This document shows, in pieces, positions 8,801 to 16,867 of a stretch of DNA of 64,000 nucleotides. The first letter of the stretch is position 1. Each line of letters opens with the position of its first letter. The notes beneath the pieces were generated by a model, which saw nothing but the letters and a program-made list of their open reading frames with translations, did not search any database and had not been told where the DNA came from. Position numbers and translations under genes: made by a program. This stretch comes from Sediminibacterium goheungense (GTDB lineage: Bacteria > Bacteroidota > Bacteroidia > Chitinophagales > Chitinophagaceae): positions 1,638,050-1,702,049 of the forward strand of contig NZ_SNWP01000010.1 of the NCBI RefSeq assembly GCF_004361915.1. The letters are read 5' to 3'.

Positions 8801-10451
8801 TAACATTGACCGTTCCGGCTGATTGACCAGTCAGTGTTCCGCTTACATTAATACCCGCATTTGCATTATTGACCGACCATACACCCGACGCTGTTGTACT
8901 TGTTAGGTTAAGCGTTGAACCAACACAAACAGGGCTCACTCCTGTAATTGCATTCACCGTTGGTAATGCATTCACTGTTACTGTTGTCGTTGTCAAATTT
9001 GTACAGCTATTCCCATCCGTGACAGTATAACTAACATTGACCGTTCCGGCTGATTGACCAGTCAGTGTTCCGCTTACATTAATACCCGCATTTGCATTAT
9101 TGACCGACCATACACCCGACGCTGTTGTACTTGTTAGGTTAAGCGTTGAACCAACACAAACAGGGCTCACTCCTGTAATTGCATTCACCGTTGGCAATGC
9201 ATTCACTGTTACTGTTGTCGTTGTTAAACTAGAGCAACCGCTTCCATTTGTAACTGAATAGGTAACTATTGATGTTCCAGCGGCCGAGCCAGTTAAGACT
9301 CCGGAAGAGATTCCGATTGTTGAGTTTGCATTATTAACTGTCCATGAGCCACCGGTTAATGAGTTTGATAAGTTTATGGTTGATCCTACACAAACCGTAG
9401 ATAGTCCCGTTATTGTTCCTAGAATTGGTAATGAGTTTATCTTAAAAGGTGCTGCACCAGGATCACTTTCACAACCAGCAGATGTTCTTACCGTTAAAGT
9501 TCCTGTATACGTTGCTCCAGAAGTTGCAGAAGTAGGTACAACAACTGTAATACCCCCCCCGGCCGGAAAGTTATTGGTAGTAAATGAAACATTTGAAAAG
9601 CCATCTGCTATCGCTGGGGGATCCCACACAATCTGATATTCTGTGGGACTATTTGTATATGTAAGTGTTACATTAAAAAACGATGCCCCATAACATATTG
9701 CAGGAGAAGATGGCTGTATAAACGGAAACGTTAGTACAGGTTTAGGATTAACCGTAATCGTTGCACTACTACTTATGCTTGTATTGGTACAGGTTTCCGA
9801 TAAAGAATTAGCATCTACAACAGAGGTGAGGCTGTAAGTAAAAGTACCAGCAGCATTTGTTGGTGCAGCAATAGTAACTGTTCCTGTCATAGTACCTGCA
9901 CCAGTTGTAGTAGCTATAGCAGTTTGCGGAACACCATTTAAATTGTAGGTAATAGTATAAGGTGCAATACCTCCTAAGGCCGTAATTGTTAATGTTGGGT
10001 TACTTGAATTTTCACAAACAGTTAATGTACCAGTAATAGAAACGCTTGGCATCATAACAATTGTAACAATATTACTATAAGCAGTATTGCCATTGTTATC
10101 AACCCTTCTTCTGTAGTACCAGGTTCCTGTTAAATCGGTTGGGTCGCTTAATTGAAACGTATTTCCGCCAACAACGCTGAATGTAGTAAAACTATTATCT
10201 TGAGACCTTTCCCATGTATAAGTAATTGAAAAAAAACCGTCCTCTCCAGTAATCGAAGCTGTCTGCAAGATCACATGGTTTGCATCCCAAACTTGACATT
10301 TCGTAGTTGATATCGTTCCGCCTGTTAACTGGGCTAGAGAAACAACAGGAATAAAAGCAAAGAGAAGAAATACTAATGATAAACGCTTACCCCCCCGCAC
10401 TCCACGCACAGGCACACAGATATTGGATGCAATTTTTCCTAGACAGTTCAT
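5853..10451 (-). CDS. Giant Ig-repeat/PKD secreted protein with type IX type B sorting domain
   Basis: This 1532-residue protein is probably exported and surface-bound. A long N-terminal signal region ends at about residue 41 (VVSLAQ). The body is a series of Ig-like modules of about 77 residues, marked by VCVGSTLNL and SGVWSVNNAN. Three copies of one version are followed by three of another, then more divergent modules with VCAPGTVDLTAAAITNGS. A PKD domain (WLWDFGDGSS) follows, and the last 85 or so residues are a gliding-motility CHU_C / type B sorting domain (VPQGFTPNNDGQNDRLYP, FNRWG, GTYTW). The downstream PorP/SprF gene fits its export. An adhesin or matrix role is inference. No catalytic domain was recognised. 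Confidence 0.88.
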   Translation of the reverse strand: MNCLGKIASNICVPVRGVRGGKRLSLVFLLFAFIPVVSLAQLTGGTISTTKCQVWDANHVILQTASITGEDGFFSITYTWERSQDNSFTTFSVVGGNTFQLSDPTDLTGTWYYRRRVDNNGNTAYSNIVTIVMMPSVSITGTLTVCENSSNPTLTITALGGIAPYTITYNLNGVPQTAIATTTGAGTMTGTVTIAAPTNAAGTFTYSLTSVVDANSLSETCTNTSISSSATITVNPKPVLTFPFIQPSSPAICYGASFFNVTLTYTNSPTEYQIVWDPPAIADGFSNVSFTTNNFPAGGGITVVVPTSATSGATYTGTLTVRTSAGCESDPGAAPFKINSLPILGTITGLSTVCVGSTINLSNSLTGGSWTVNNANSTIGISSGVLTGSAAGTSIVTYSVTNGSGCSSLTTTTVTVNALPTVNAITGVSPVCVGSTLNLTSTTASGVWSVNNANAGINVSGTLTGQSAGTVNVSYTVTDGNSCTNLTTTTVTVNALPTVNAITGVSPVCVGSTLNLTSTTASGVWSVNNANAGINVSGTLTGQSAGTVNVSYTVTDGNSCTNLTTTTVTVNALPTVNAITGVSPVCVGSTLNLTSTTASGVWSVNNANAGINVSGTLTGQSAGTVNVSYTVTDGNGCTNFTSTTVLVNALPIINTITGATTVCVGSTINLSNATGGGIWSVNNANATINGTGVLTGQSAGAATVSYSVTDANNCTTTVTSVKTINALPVVAAISGSNAVCIGSTINLSNATGGGIWSVNNANATINGTGVLTGQSAGAATVSYSVTDANNCTTTVTSVKTINALPVVAAISGSNAVCIGSTINLSNATGGGIWSVNNANATINGTGVLTGQSAGAATVSYSVTDANNCTATVTAMKTIQSLPVANINPSGPLTFCTGNSVNLSATGGGNYLWSNGSTNANISNIISSGTYTVTVTDVNNCAATSAPVTITVNALPTVSITNPAAVCAPGTVDLTAAAITNGSTAGLTYSYWSNPAGTQTLSTPFAIGIAGTYYIRGTNTVTNCAAIQPVLVTINPQASILINTPAAVCAPGTVDITAAAITNGSAAGLSYTYFRDAAATTTLANANAVNTSGVYYIKGTPVSGCSAIVPVSVTINPLPTLVINNPAAVCSPQTINLADANITAGSSAGLSFAYFSNAALTAPIANAQALNGSGMFYIRATDAITGCFRSGAVTVQVNAAPQGVLQTPATNIICENGSLTLNATGGNSYQWLLNQQPITGANSATYNATAAGTYAVRFISAQGCSTTSSNSINLELLNKPTVQFTLTNACAGVSTSFNNTSVTGASGGINWLWDFGDGSSSNQFAPTHIYTSSGTYTVRLTATSPVCTGFNETSVVTYRVQSALPAVRYKDVDVLKDIPVTVTARAIGTSYLWLPATGVNNNRIATPSIRVNTTTEYTVAITNDIGCTTVDTILLKVIPGVDIYVPQGFTPNNDGQNDRLYPILVGMRQLNYFRVFNRWGTMIFTTKESSAQSGWNGLYLGVKQPMGTYTWMAEAVDLQGNVVRKTGTVLLLQ
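7822..8460 (-). repeat. Array of 231-bp near-identical coding repeats (set A)
   Basis: Three units start at equivalent points 7851, 8082 and 8313, giving a period of exactly 231 bp or 77 codons. By eye the units differ at only a few bases. They encode the modules containing CIGSTINLSNATGGGIWSV. Confidence 0.85.
8540..9225 (-). repeat. Array of 231-bp near-identical coding repeats (set B)
   Basis: Equivalent points at 8542, 8773 and 9004 again give a 231-bp period. These units encode modules with VCVGSTLNLTSTTASGVWSV. The last two copies are almost letter-identical; the 8542 unit carries a few silent changes at its edge. Confidence 0.85.
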
Positions 10452-10927
10452 CTGGGGGGATATTGAACTTTGTTTTAAAGATATAGAATTATGATATTCA
10501 ACGATTTAGCTGTTTATAGATTTTATGATTCCATAACAGACTTATATACGTAAAAGACAACCAAAAGGTTATAAAATACAAAGTCCCGGCTTGGGGCCGG
10601 GAACTTTGCTCAGGGTTTGGTTTCGTAAACCAAATATCAGGGTCAATTATTAAGCATAATGAATATAGCCATTTTAAGCAAATCTGAGATCTAAGATCTG
10701 AGATTTACTCCCGCTCATCCAATTTTTTTAGCAGATTATCAGACCAAAGTATTTATTTTGTCCCGCCTGAGGCGAGATCATGGCCTTCAGGATATTTCAA
10801 CGAATACTCGTTTTATGAACAACTAAGCAGGGTTAGCTAACCTTTTTCTGCTACCCGATTTTCCGCACAACCCTTATCACCGTATGCCGGCGGCATGCGT
10901 ATTATTCTATTTAATTTATCATCTGTA
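10452..10927. other. Long divergent intergenic region with three hairpin-forming elements
   Basis: No gene is visible. A hairpin with a TCCCGGC/GCCGGGA stem spans 10579-10608, followed by an exact 8-bp inverted repeat TTTGGTTT-CGT-AAACCAAA at 10616-10634. A 27-bp near-palindrome of AAATCTGAGATCT type lies at 10680-10706. The stretch should hold promoters for both the giant secreted protein and the MATE gene, but no clear TAnnTTTG element was fixed. Confidence 0.45.
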
Positions 10928-12325
10928 ATGACGAATATTCAACCAACACATACGCCCAAAAAGGGCTTTTTCAGCTATTTCCGTGAAGCACTCAACAGCG
11001 AGCACCAGGACTTTACCCAGGGCAGCATACGCAAAGCCGTATTCATGCTGGCCATTCCCATGATATTGGAAATGTGCATGGAATCGGTATTTGCCGTAGT
11101 CGATATTTTCTTTGTGAGCAAGCTCGGTGCCGGTGCAGCCGCTACCGTAGGGCTTACAGAATCATTTCTTACCCTTATCTATTCCATTGCCATCGGCTTA
11201 AGTATGGCCGCAACCGCCATGGTAGCCAGAAGGGTGGGTGAAAAAAATCCGGAAGAAGCCGCACATGCCGGCGCACAGGCTTTATTGCTTTGCGCAGGTG
11301 TTTCTATACTGGTAAGTATCATCGGTTTATTTTTTGCTGCCGATGTACTCGCACTCATGGGCGCCGATGAGCAGGTAATAAAAATGGGTACCAACTATAC
11401 CCGCATCATGCTCACCGGTAATATTGTAATCATGCTGCTCTTCCTCATCAACGGTATCTTCCGTGGTGCAGGTGATGCCGCCATGGCCATGAAAAGTTTA
11501 TGGCTCGCCAATATCTGTAATATCATTCTCTGTCCCATTCTCATCAACCAGTTTGGGTTAACAGGGGCCGCCATGGCAACCACCACCGGCCGTGGTATTG
11601 GTGTATTGTACCAGCTTTATCACCTGTTGAAAGGCAAGAGTATGGTGCGCATCCTCAAAAAACATTTTGTACCCGATGCCGCTATTCTTAAGTCAATCGC
11701 CAATATTGCTTCCACCGGTACCCTGCAGTTTATTATTGCATCGGCCAGCTGGATCGTGATGGCTCGTATCATCACCGGTTTTGGCAGCGATGCCGTTGCG
11801 GGTTATACCATCGCCATCCGTTTGCTCATCTTTTTCCTCATGCCTGCATGGGGACTAAGCAATGCGGCCGCTACATTGGTAGGACAAAACCTCGGTGCCA
11901 ATCAGCCCGATCGTGCAGAACAGTCGGTCTGGAAAACGGCGCGGTACAATGGTGTATTTATGGCATTTGTTTCTGTGCTCTTTGTAGTGGGTGCCGAATT
12001 TTTTGTGAGTCTTATCACCAAGGACCCCAATGTAAGTGGTACTGCCGCTTCGGCACTACGCATCGTGAGTCTGGGTTATATTTTCTATGGTGTGGGTATG
12101 GTGATGATCAATGCTTTTAATGGTGCCGGTGATAGCCGTACACCTACCTGGATACATTTATTCTGGTTCTGGATCTTCCAGATACCCTTTGCCATCCTGC
12201 TTTCCAAAACCCTCAACTTCGGCCCCACCGGCGTATTCATCGCCATTGTAGTCACCGAAACCTGTATCAGTATTACCAGTGTAATATTGTTTAAAAGAGG
12301 AAAGTGGAAGCTGGTGAAAGTGTAG
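10928..12325 (+). CDS. MATE family efflux transporter
   Basis: An inner-membrane exporter of about 465 residues with twelve predicted hydrophobic segments. It has MATE features: an N-terminal IPMILEMCMESVFAVVDIFF helix, GAAATVGLTES, and internal two-fold repetition with a second half starting near IASTGTLQF. MATE proteins expel cationic drugs or metabolites using Na+ or H+. ATG 10928 is preferred; an in-frame ATG at 10895 would add eleven residues, MRIILFNLSSV, of no clear role. The last 45 or so coding bases (VILFKRGKWKLVKV stop) are copied twice outside the gene, at 12383-12436 and 15057-15104. Confidence 0.9.
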   Translation: MTNIQPTHTPKKGFFSYFREALNSEHQDFTQGSIRKAVFMLAIPMILEMCMESVFAVVDIFFVSKLGAGAAATVGLTESFLTLIYSIAIGLSMAATAMVARRVGEKNPEEAAHAGAQALLLCAGVSILVSIIGLFFAADVLALMGADEQVIKMGTNYTRIMLTGNIVIMLLFLINGIFRGAGDAAMAMKSLWLANICNIILCPILINQFGLTGAAMATTTGRGIGVLYQLYHLLKGKSMVRILKKHFVPDAAILKSIANIASTGTLQFIIASASWIVMARIITGFGSDAVAGYTIAIRLLIFFLMPAWGLSNAAATLVGQNLGANQPDRAEQSVWKTARYNGVFMAFVSVLFVVGAEFFVSLITKDPNVSGTAASALRIVSLGYIFYGVGMVMINAFNGAGDSRTPTWIHLFWFWIFQIPFAILLSKTLNFGPTGVFIAIVVTETCISITSVILFKRGKWKLVKV

Positions 12326-12477
12326 GAAATATGAAATAAGGAATAAGGAACAGAGAAATGAGAAAGTGAGTATTAACAGTATACCAGCGTAAATATTGTT
12401 TAAAAGTGGAAACTGGTGAAAGTGTAGGAAATAAGGAATAAGGAACAGAGAAATAAGAAAGTGAGTATTAGCAGTAC
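12275..12477 (+). repeat. Tandem duplication of the MATE gene 3' end plus its trailer
   Basis: The block ACCAGTGTAATATTGTTTAA through GAAAGTGTAG and the following GGAATAAGGAACAGAGAAAT words (12275-12380) is repeated at 12383-12477 with a few changes. A third copy of the trailer-plus-tail lies at 15010-15106. Confidence 0.75.
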
Positions 12478-12546
12478 CTCTACTTTTTTATTTCCCTTCG
12501 ACAAGCTCAGGGCAGGCTTTATTTCATATTTCTTATTTCTCTGTTC
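12443..12546. repeat. Inverted repeat between convergent MATE and TonB receptor genes
   Basis: GAACAGAGAAATAAGAAA (12443-12460) is the exact complement of 12529-12546, which touches the stop codon of the minus-strand receptor. Between them lies the word CCCTTCGACAAGCTCAGGGC continuing to 12517, which has relatives at 31629-31653 and 31719-31743. It is a likely bidirectional terminator. Confidence 0.6.
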
Positions 12547-14957
12547 TAAAACTTCCTGTTATACCCGATCCTGAATACCTGTGTTTCGTAGTAATCGGTA
12601 CTATTGAGTACAAAGCCATTTCCCTGTATCGTTTTCTGGATATTGAGGGTATTGAAGAGATCGGTTGCGTTAAAAAACCATTCTCCTTTACCATCTTTGG
12701 CTTGTTTTTTTATGCCCATATCAATCGAAAATCTCGATCCGGTTTTTCCTTGCGGAACAATATCGGGAGCCTGATAAATAAGTGTAACCTGCAGTTCTGT
12801 TTGCCGCGGTAGCTTACACAGGTTATTCAGTTTCAGGTTACCGGATGTCTGTGTTTGTTTCTCGGCACTGAATACAGTAGGAACCGGGTATTTACTCAAT
12901 ACAGTAAACGCATCTACCTCTGTTCTGTAAATATTGGCATTGGCGTTCAAAGTAAAAACGGGAGAGATGGTTTGTTGATATACAAGTTCTAAACCTGTAT
13001 GGGTACTATTACCGGCATTCTGAAATACATTATAGATTAGGGTAGCGGGCGGTACACGAATTGCTATGCGGGTAATATAACTATTTGTTCGCCGGTGATA
13101 CAGTGCTGAATAAAAATAGCCTTTGGCAAAACCCGTTTTATAACCCAGTTCATAACTATGTGTAAACTGGGGGCGCAAAGCCGGATTGCCTACTTTAATT
13201 ATTTCCGCGTCATCGTATTTGGGAAAAATGCGGATATCTACTTCATTGGGTCTGTCAACTCTTTTGTTATAGAAAAGCGATAGCTTATTTTGTTCATTGA
13301 TTTTATAGGCCAGCCGAAAATTCGGAAAGAGCTGTGTGTATTGATATCCATCACTTTTATAGGTATTGTGGTTAGGGTTCACTTCATATTTCAGGTCAAC
13401 ATATTCCATACGTACACCCAATTCTGCTTCTATTGACTGGCTCTCAAAAACATAATTGCCGTATGCAGCAGGTATGGTTTCTGTATAAGTTGCCTCTCCA
13501 CCTGCATTTACATCCAGTGGGGAATTGACGCCTGGCTTAAACTGCATATTGGTTGGAATATTCCGGTAACGGAACTTTATACCCCCTTCTATTCTTCCAT
13601 TTGTAAGCGGTCGTGTATAATCAAGCGTAAAATCTGCTACATATTCATCAGAGAGTAATTTAAATGAGTCGAGTCCGGTATAATTGGGTAATATGTTTTC
13701 GAAATTATATTTCTCATCTTCCCGGTGAAAAGTATAATTGAAACCCATATTTAATAAATGTCCCGGCTGTTGAAATCGATGCTGGTAAATGGCTGATGCT
13801 ACTACCGTTGTTTTTAACTCGTCTTCCAAAAAACGCCAGAGTCTTTTTCTTTCGGTTAGTTCTTTATTGAAAAAAGGTTCATCGCCCCGGTCAATGATTT
13901 TTTCAATTCCATATAAACCCGATATAGTCAACACATCCCGATCGGTTATGTTCCAGTCTACACCTGTTTTTGAGGTCCAGAAATGTGTATTTCTGTTCCG
14001 CTTTGTTTGTTGCTCGGTTACCGTACCATCGGTATATACCCTGCTTACAAATTCATTCTTATTCAATGTTTCGGTATAGAGCCAATCTGATTGCAAGAAT
14101 ATATTCAGTTTGTTTTTCCGATAATTCAGCGAAAGCGAGGGATTGATTTTCGGCGTTGCCTGATACTGTGGACGAATGGTTGGCAGGTTTTCTTTTTTTA
14201 CCCAAAGAGCTCCCAGCCCTGTAGTGAGCCCGAGCTTGCCATTAAAGCCCTGTTGCCTGTTTTTCTTGTAAATAATATTGATAATACCTGCATTGCCATT
14301 GGCATCGTATTTAGCAGATGGGTTATTGATGATCTCAATTTTTTCAATAGCAGATGCGGGTAAATTATCCAATCCGCTCTGGCTGCCGAAACCGGTAAGG
14401 GCCGTTTGTTTTCCATCGATCAGCACTGCTACTTTATCACTGCCACGCAATTCTACCTTTCCATCCTGACTGGTAGTTATACCGGGCAGGTTTTTTAATA
14501 CCTGCAATACAGAGCCGCCCGACTGTGCAATATTGGCTGCAACGGAATAGGTTTTTTTATCCAGCGAGGAAGACATTTCTGCTTGCCTGCCTGCGGTTAC
14601 CACCACATCTTTCAGCAAACCGGTACTTATCTGTAATTCTATACTACCCAGATCTAAAAAAGGACTGAGGCTTCCGATAAGTACAGGTTTTTTAAAAATT
14701 TCATACCCAGTATAGGCATATTCGATCAGGTAATTACCCGGTTTGATATTCGTCATCGTGAACCGGCCTTCTTCATTACTTACTGTACCGGTTATAAAAC
14801 TACTATCTCTCTCTCGCCTTAATAGAATATTTACAAAGGCTAACGGCCTCTTATCTGCAGCTGATTTAGTAATGCCCGAAACCGTTACCGATTGTCCGAA
14901 AAAAAACAGCGGGCATAAAAAGAAAACAAAAAGAACAATCCCTCTCTTATCATGCAT
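12546..14957 (-). CDS. TonB-dependent receptor, outer-membrane beta-barrel family
   Basis: An 803-residue outer-membrane receptor. A signal peptide (ending PLFFFGQ) is followed by a carboxypeptidase-regulatory-like domain (residues about 25-110, with FVNILLRRERDSSF and GNYLIEYAYTGYE). Next is a plug domain (VLQVLKNLPGIT, VELRGSDKVAVLIDGK, ASAIEKIEIINNPSAKYDANG), then a 22-strand-type barrel ending in FRIGYNRKF with a terminal aromatic. It matches the OMP_b-brl_3 group rather than SusC, and no SusD partner is adjacent, so the ligand is unknown. The gene is flanked by direct repeats derived from the neighbouring MATE gene, suggesting insertion or duplication at this site. Confidence 0.88.
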   Translation of the reverse strand: MHDKRGIVLFVFFLCPLFFFGQSVTVSGITKSAADKRPLAFVNILLRRERDSSFITGTVSNEEGRFTMTNIKPGNYLIEYAYTGYEIFKKPVLIGSLSPFLDLGSIELQISTGLLKDVVVTAGRQAEMSSSLDKKTYSVAANIAQSGGSVLQVLKNLPGITTSQDGKVELRGSDKVAVLIDGKQTALTGFGSQSGLDNLPASAIEKIEIINNPSAKYDANGNAGIINIIYKKNRQQGFNGKLGLTTGLGALWVKKENLPTIRPQYQATPKINPSLSLNYRKNKLNIFLQSDWLYTETLNKNEFVSRVYTDGTVTEQQTKRNRNTHFWTSKTGVDWNITDRDVLTISGLYGIEKIIDRGDEPFFNKELTERKRLWRFLEDELKTTVVASAIYQHRFQQPGHLLNMGFNYTFHREDEKYNFENILPNYTGLDSFKLLSDEYVADFTLDYTRPLTNGRIEGGIKFRYRNIPTNMQFKPGVNSPLDVNAGGEATYTETIPAAYGNYVFESQSIEAELGVRMEYVDLKYEVNPNHNTYKSDGYQYTQLFPNFRLAYKINEQNKLSLFYNKRVDRPNEVDIRIFPKYDDAEIIKVGNPALRPQFTHSYELGYKTGFAKGYFYSALYHRRTNSYITRIAIRVPPATLIYNVFQNAGNSTHTGLELVYQQTISPVFTLNANANIYRTEVDAFTVLSKYPVPTVFSAEKQTQTSGNLKLNNLCKLPRQTELQVTLIYQAPDIVPQGKTGSRFSIDMGIKKQAKDGKGEWFFNATDLFNTLNIQKTIQGNGFVLNSTDYYETQVFRIGYNRKF

Positions 14958-15009
14958 ACAACAGCGTATTATATATTAAAACGCCTGTAAGTTAGACGTT
15001 TAAAACAGA

Positions 15010-15165
15010 AGAATAAGGAATAAAGAACAGAGAAATGAGAAAGTGGGTATTAGCAGTATACCAGCGTAAATATTGTTTAAGAGTGAAAACTAGTGAAAGT
15101 GTAGCAGAAATAGCTGTGAGCTATGAGCAAAAATTATTGCTCGTGGCTCGCAGCTCATCGCTCAC
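15010..15165. repeat. Third copy of MATE-tail repeat plus a GTGAGC inverted repeat
   Basis: 15010-15106 repeats the trailer and MATE tail found at about 12340-12436. It is followed by a short inverted repeat, GTGAGCTATGAGC (15116-15128) facing GCTCATCGCTCAC (15153-15165), with one mismatch. It lies between the receptor start and the CorA stop. Confidence 0.65.
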
Positions 15166-15173
15166 GGCTTTCC

Positions 15174-16271
15174 TCAAAACCACCCTCTCCTTTTAAACAC
15201 CACCAGCATCCATACCGGAACAATAAGCATAAGGCCTACGGCGATGAAGAAGCCGTATTGGTGGTGGAGATAGGGAATGCGATCGAAGTTCATACCGAAG
15301 ATGCCGCCGATTACGGTGGCAGGCGCCAGTAAACAGGTTACAATCGCCATCACTTTCATTACTTCGTTGGTCTTCAGGTTTACATTGCTGAGGTAGAGAT
15401 CCTGTAAGTTCATCATCATATCACGGTAGTTCTCTGCCAGGTCATTTGCCTGAAGAATATGATCGTACACATCTTTGAAATATTTGGTGGTTCTTTCTTC
15501 CAGTAATTCATTTTCACTGCGTATAAAACCATTGATCAGTTCACGTACTGGACTCACGTTTCGTTTCAGTACAATCAGTTCTTTGCGGAGGCTGTTGATC
15601 ACTGCGAGTGAGCGGGTATTGCTGCCGCGTATAATTCTTTCTTCCAGCTGCTCAATGCGGTCGCCAAGTTTTTCCATTACGATGTAATAGTTGTCTACGA
15701 TCATATCGAGCATGGCATAACAGAGGTAATCGGCACCGCTTACCCTGAGCTTGCTGCCATTTAGTTTCAGCTTATCACGAATGGGATTGAATACATCTCT
15801 GCCGGCATCTTCCTGAAAAGACAGTACAAAACCTTTACCCAATACAATGCTGATCTGTTCTGTTTCTACGGCACCTGTTTGTTCATTGAAGTACAACATA
15901 TTGAGCAAACAGAAAAGTACATTATCCATTTCATCCATCTTGGGTCGCTGGCTCACACTCATAATATCTTCTACAATGAGGTAGTGAATACCGAAATGGT
16001 TACATACCGCTTCCACATCCGCTTTTCGTATACCGTCTACATTGATCCAGGAAATGCGGTTGGTATCGCGATACATAAAACATTCCTTCACATCGCTCAG
16101 CTGGGTCTCCAAAAATTCGGTGGCACTATAATCGTACACTTTTATTTTTATCTCACTCGCTTCTACCCGTTCCGGAATTACGGTTGGGTTCACATGAAAG
16201 ATATCACGTGTACGCTTGGTATCGAACAGCGTAAGCGGATTCAGGTATCTGAGGTATTTGCTGCCGGTCAT
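15174..16271 (-). CDS. corA: CorA-type magnesium/cobalt transporter
   Basis: A 365-residue divalent-cation channel of the inner membrane. The long soluble N-terminal part is followed by a coiled helix (LEERTTKYFKDVYDHILQAND) and two C-terminal membrane helices. The signature GMN motif is present at the end of the first helix, as FGMNFD in IGGIFGMNFDRIPYLHHQ. The protein ends in a basic tail (FKRRGWF), as usual for the family. CorA forms pentamers that admit Mg2+, and some members carry Co2+ or Zn2+. It stands alone between two repeat-filled gaps and is not coupled to its neighbours. Confidence 0.93.
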   Translation of the reverse strand: MTGSKYLRYLNPLTLFDTKRTRDIFHVNPTVIPERVEASEIKIKVYDYSATEFLETQLSDVKECFMYRDTNRISWINVDGIRKADVEAVCNHFGIHYLIVEDIMSVSQRPKMDEMDNVLFCLLNMLYFNEQTGAVETEQISIVLGKGFVLSFQEDAGRDVFNPIRDKLKLNGSKLRVSGADYLCYAMLDMIVDNYYIVMEKLGDRIEQLEERIIRGSNTRSLAVINSLRKELIVLKRNVSPVRELINGFIRSENELLEERTTKYFKDVYDHILQANDLAENYRDMMMNLQDLYLSNVNLKTNEVMKVMAIVTCLLAPATVIGGIFGMNFDRIPYLHHQYGFFIAVGLMLIVPVWMLVVFKRRGWF

Positions 16272-16283
16272 GAAGTGAAGCTA

Positions 16284-16379
16284 AGAAAATATGAAATATG
16301 AAATAAGGAATATGAAATGAGAAAGTGGAATACCGTCTTATTTTCTCATTTCATATTTCTTATTTCTCTGTTTCTTGTT
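16284..16379. repeat. Inverted repeat of GAAATAAG-type words
   Basis: The arms at about 16300-16325 and 16341-16366 pair almost completely, with a short spacer. This is the same word family as at 12443, 27835, 31650, 32925, 34820 and 61309. It sits after the stop of the 16380 gene and before corA. Confidence 0.6.
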
Positions 16380-16820
16380 TCATTCTTCTACGCCTGTAGA
16401 AGAAAGGGTAGCCGTGTATTTTTTGGGCTGGCCTTTATCTTTATAGACAAATGTGAGTTTAATTTTTTGATCGGGCTGGGGGCTGAGTGTTATGTTTTTG
16501 GGAGCGTACACATTTTTAATCACAAACAGCATTTGTTTGGGTTGCTCATCAAATTCAGAAATGGCCACATAAAAATTATCCGTAACCTCATCTGTCTCGG
16601 GCTGCTTTGCACTGCCACTTTTATTGGATACCTGATAGAGTTTTACAGAGATGGTTTTTGTTTCTGAAGTGAATGAGGTCCGTATATTATTCAATATATA
16701 ATTGAGGTTGTTATTATTTGCCTTGATGATCTGTGGGTTTTGTGCCTGAAGGGAGCCATTGTAAAAAAAAGAAGACAGCGCCAATAACAGCAGTACCCAA
16801 TATTTATTCTGGTCTTTCAT
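16380..16820 (-). CDS. Secreted protein of unknown function
   Basis: A 146-residue protein not recognised from sequence. A signal peptide (ALSSFFYNGSLQAQ) is followed by a mixed beta-rich segment with TKTISVKLYQVSNKSGSAK and a run NFYVAISEFDEQPKQM. It has no cysteines after the signal and no catalytic motif. It lies 47 bases downstream of the kinase gene at 16868. A TATATTTA box resembling TAnnTTTG stands just upstream of ATG 16820, so it may have its own promoter. A periplasmic role is inference. Confidence 0.6.
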   Translation of the reverse strand: MKDQNKYWVLLLLALSSFFYNGSLQAQNPQIIKANNNNLNYILNNIRTSFTSETKTISVKLYQVSNKSGSAKQPETDEVTDNFYVAISEFDEQPKQMLFVIKNVYAPKNITLSPQPDQKIKLTFVYKDKGQPKKYTATLSSTGVEE

Positions 16821-16867
16821 ATGTGTTTTTTACCTAATAAATATAAGAAAAGAAAGTATACGTAAAA

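Noticed and set aside
8082..9225. Possible CRISPR-like array from the regular repeats
   Set aside because: The period is 231 bp, the repeats are coding and continuous in frame, and there are no spacers.
12494..12517. Insertion-sequence terminal repeat
   Set aside because: The CCCTTCGACAAGCTCAGGGC word recurs in both orientations without any transposase between copies, so it fits the intergenic word family better.
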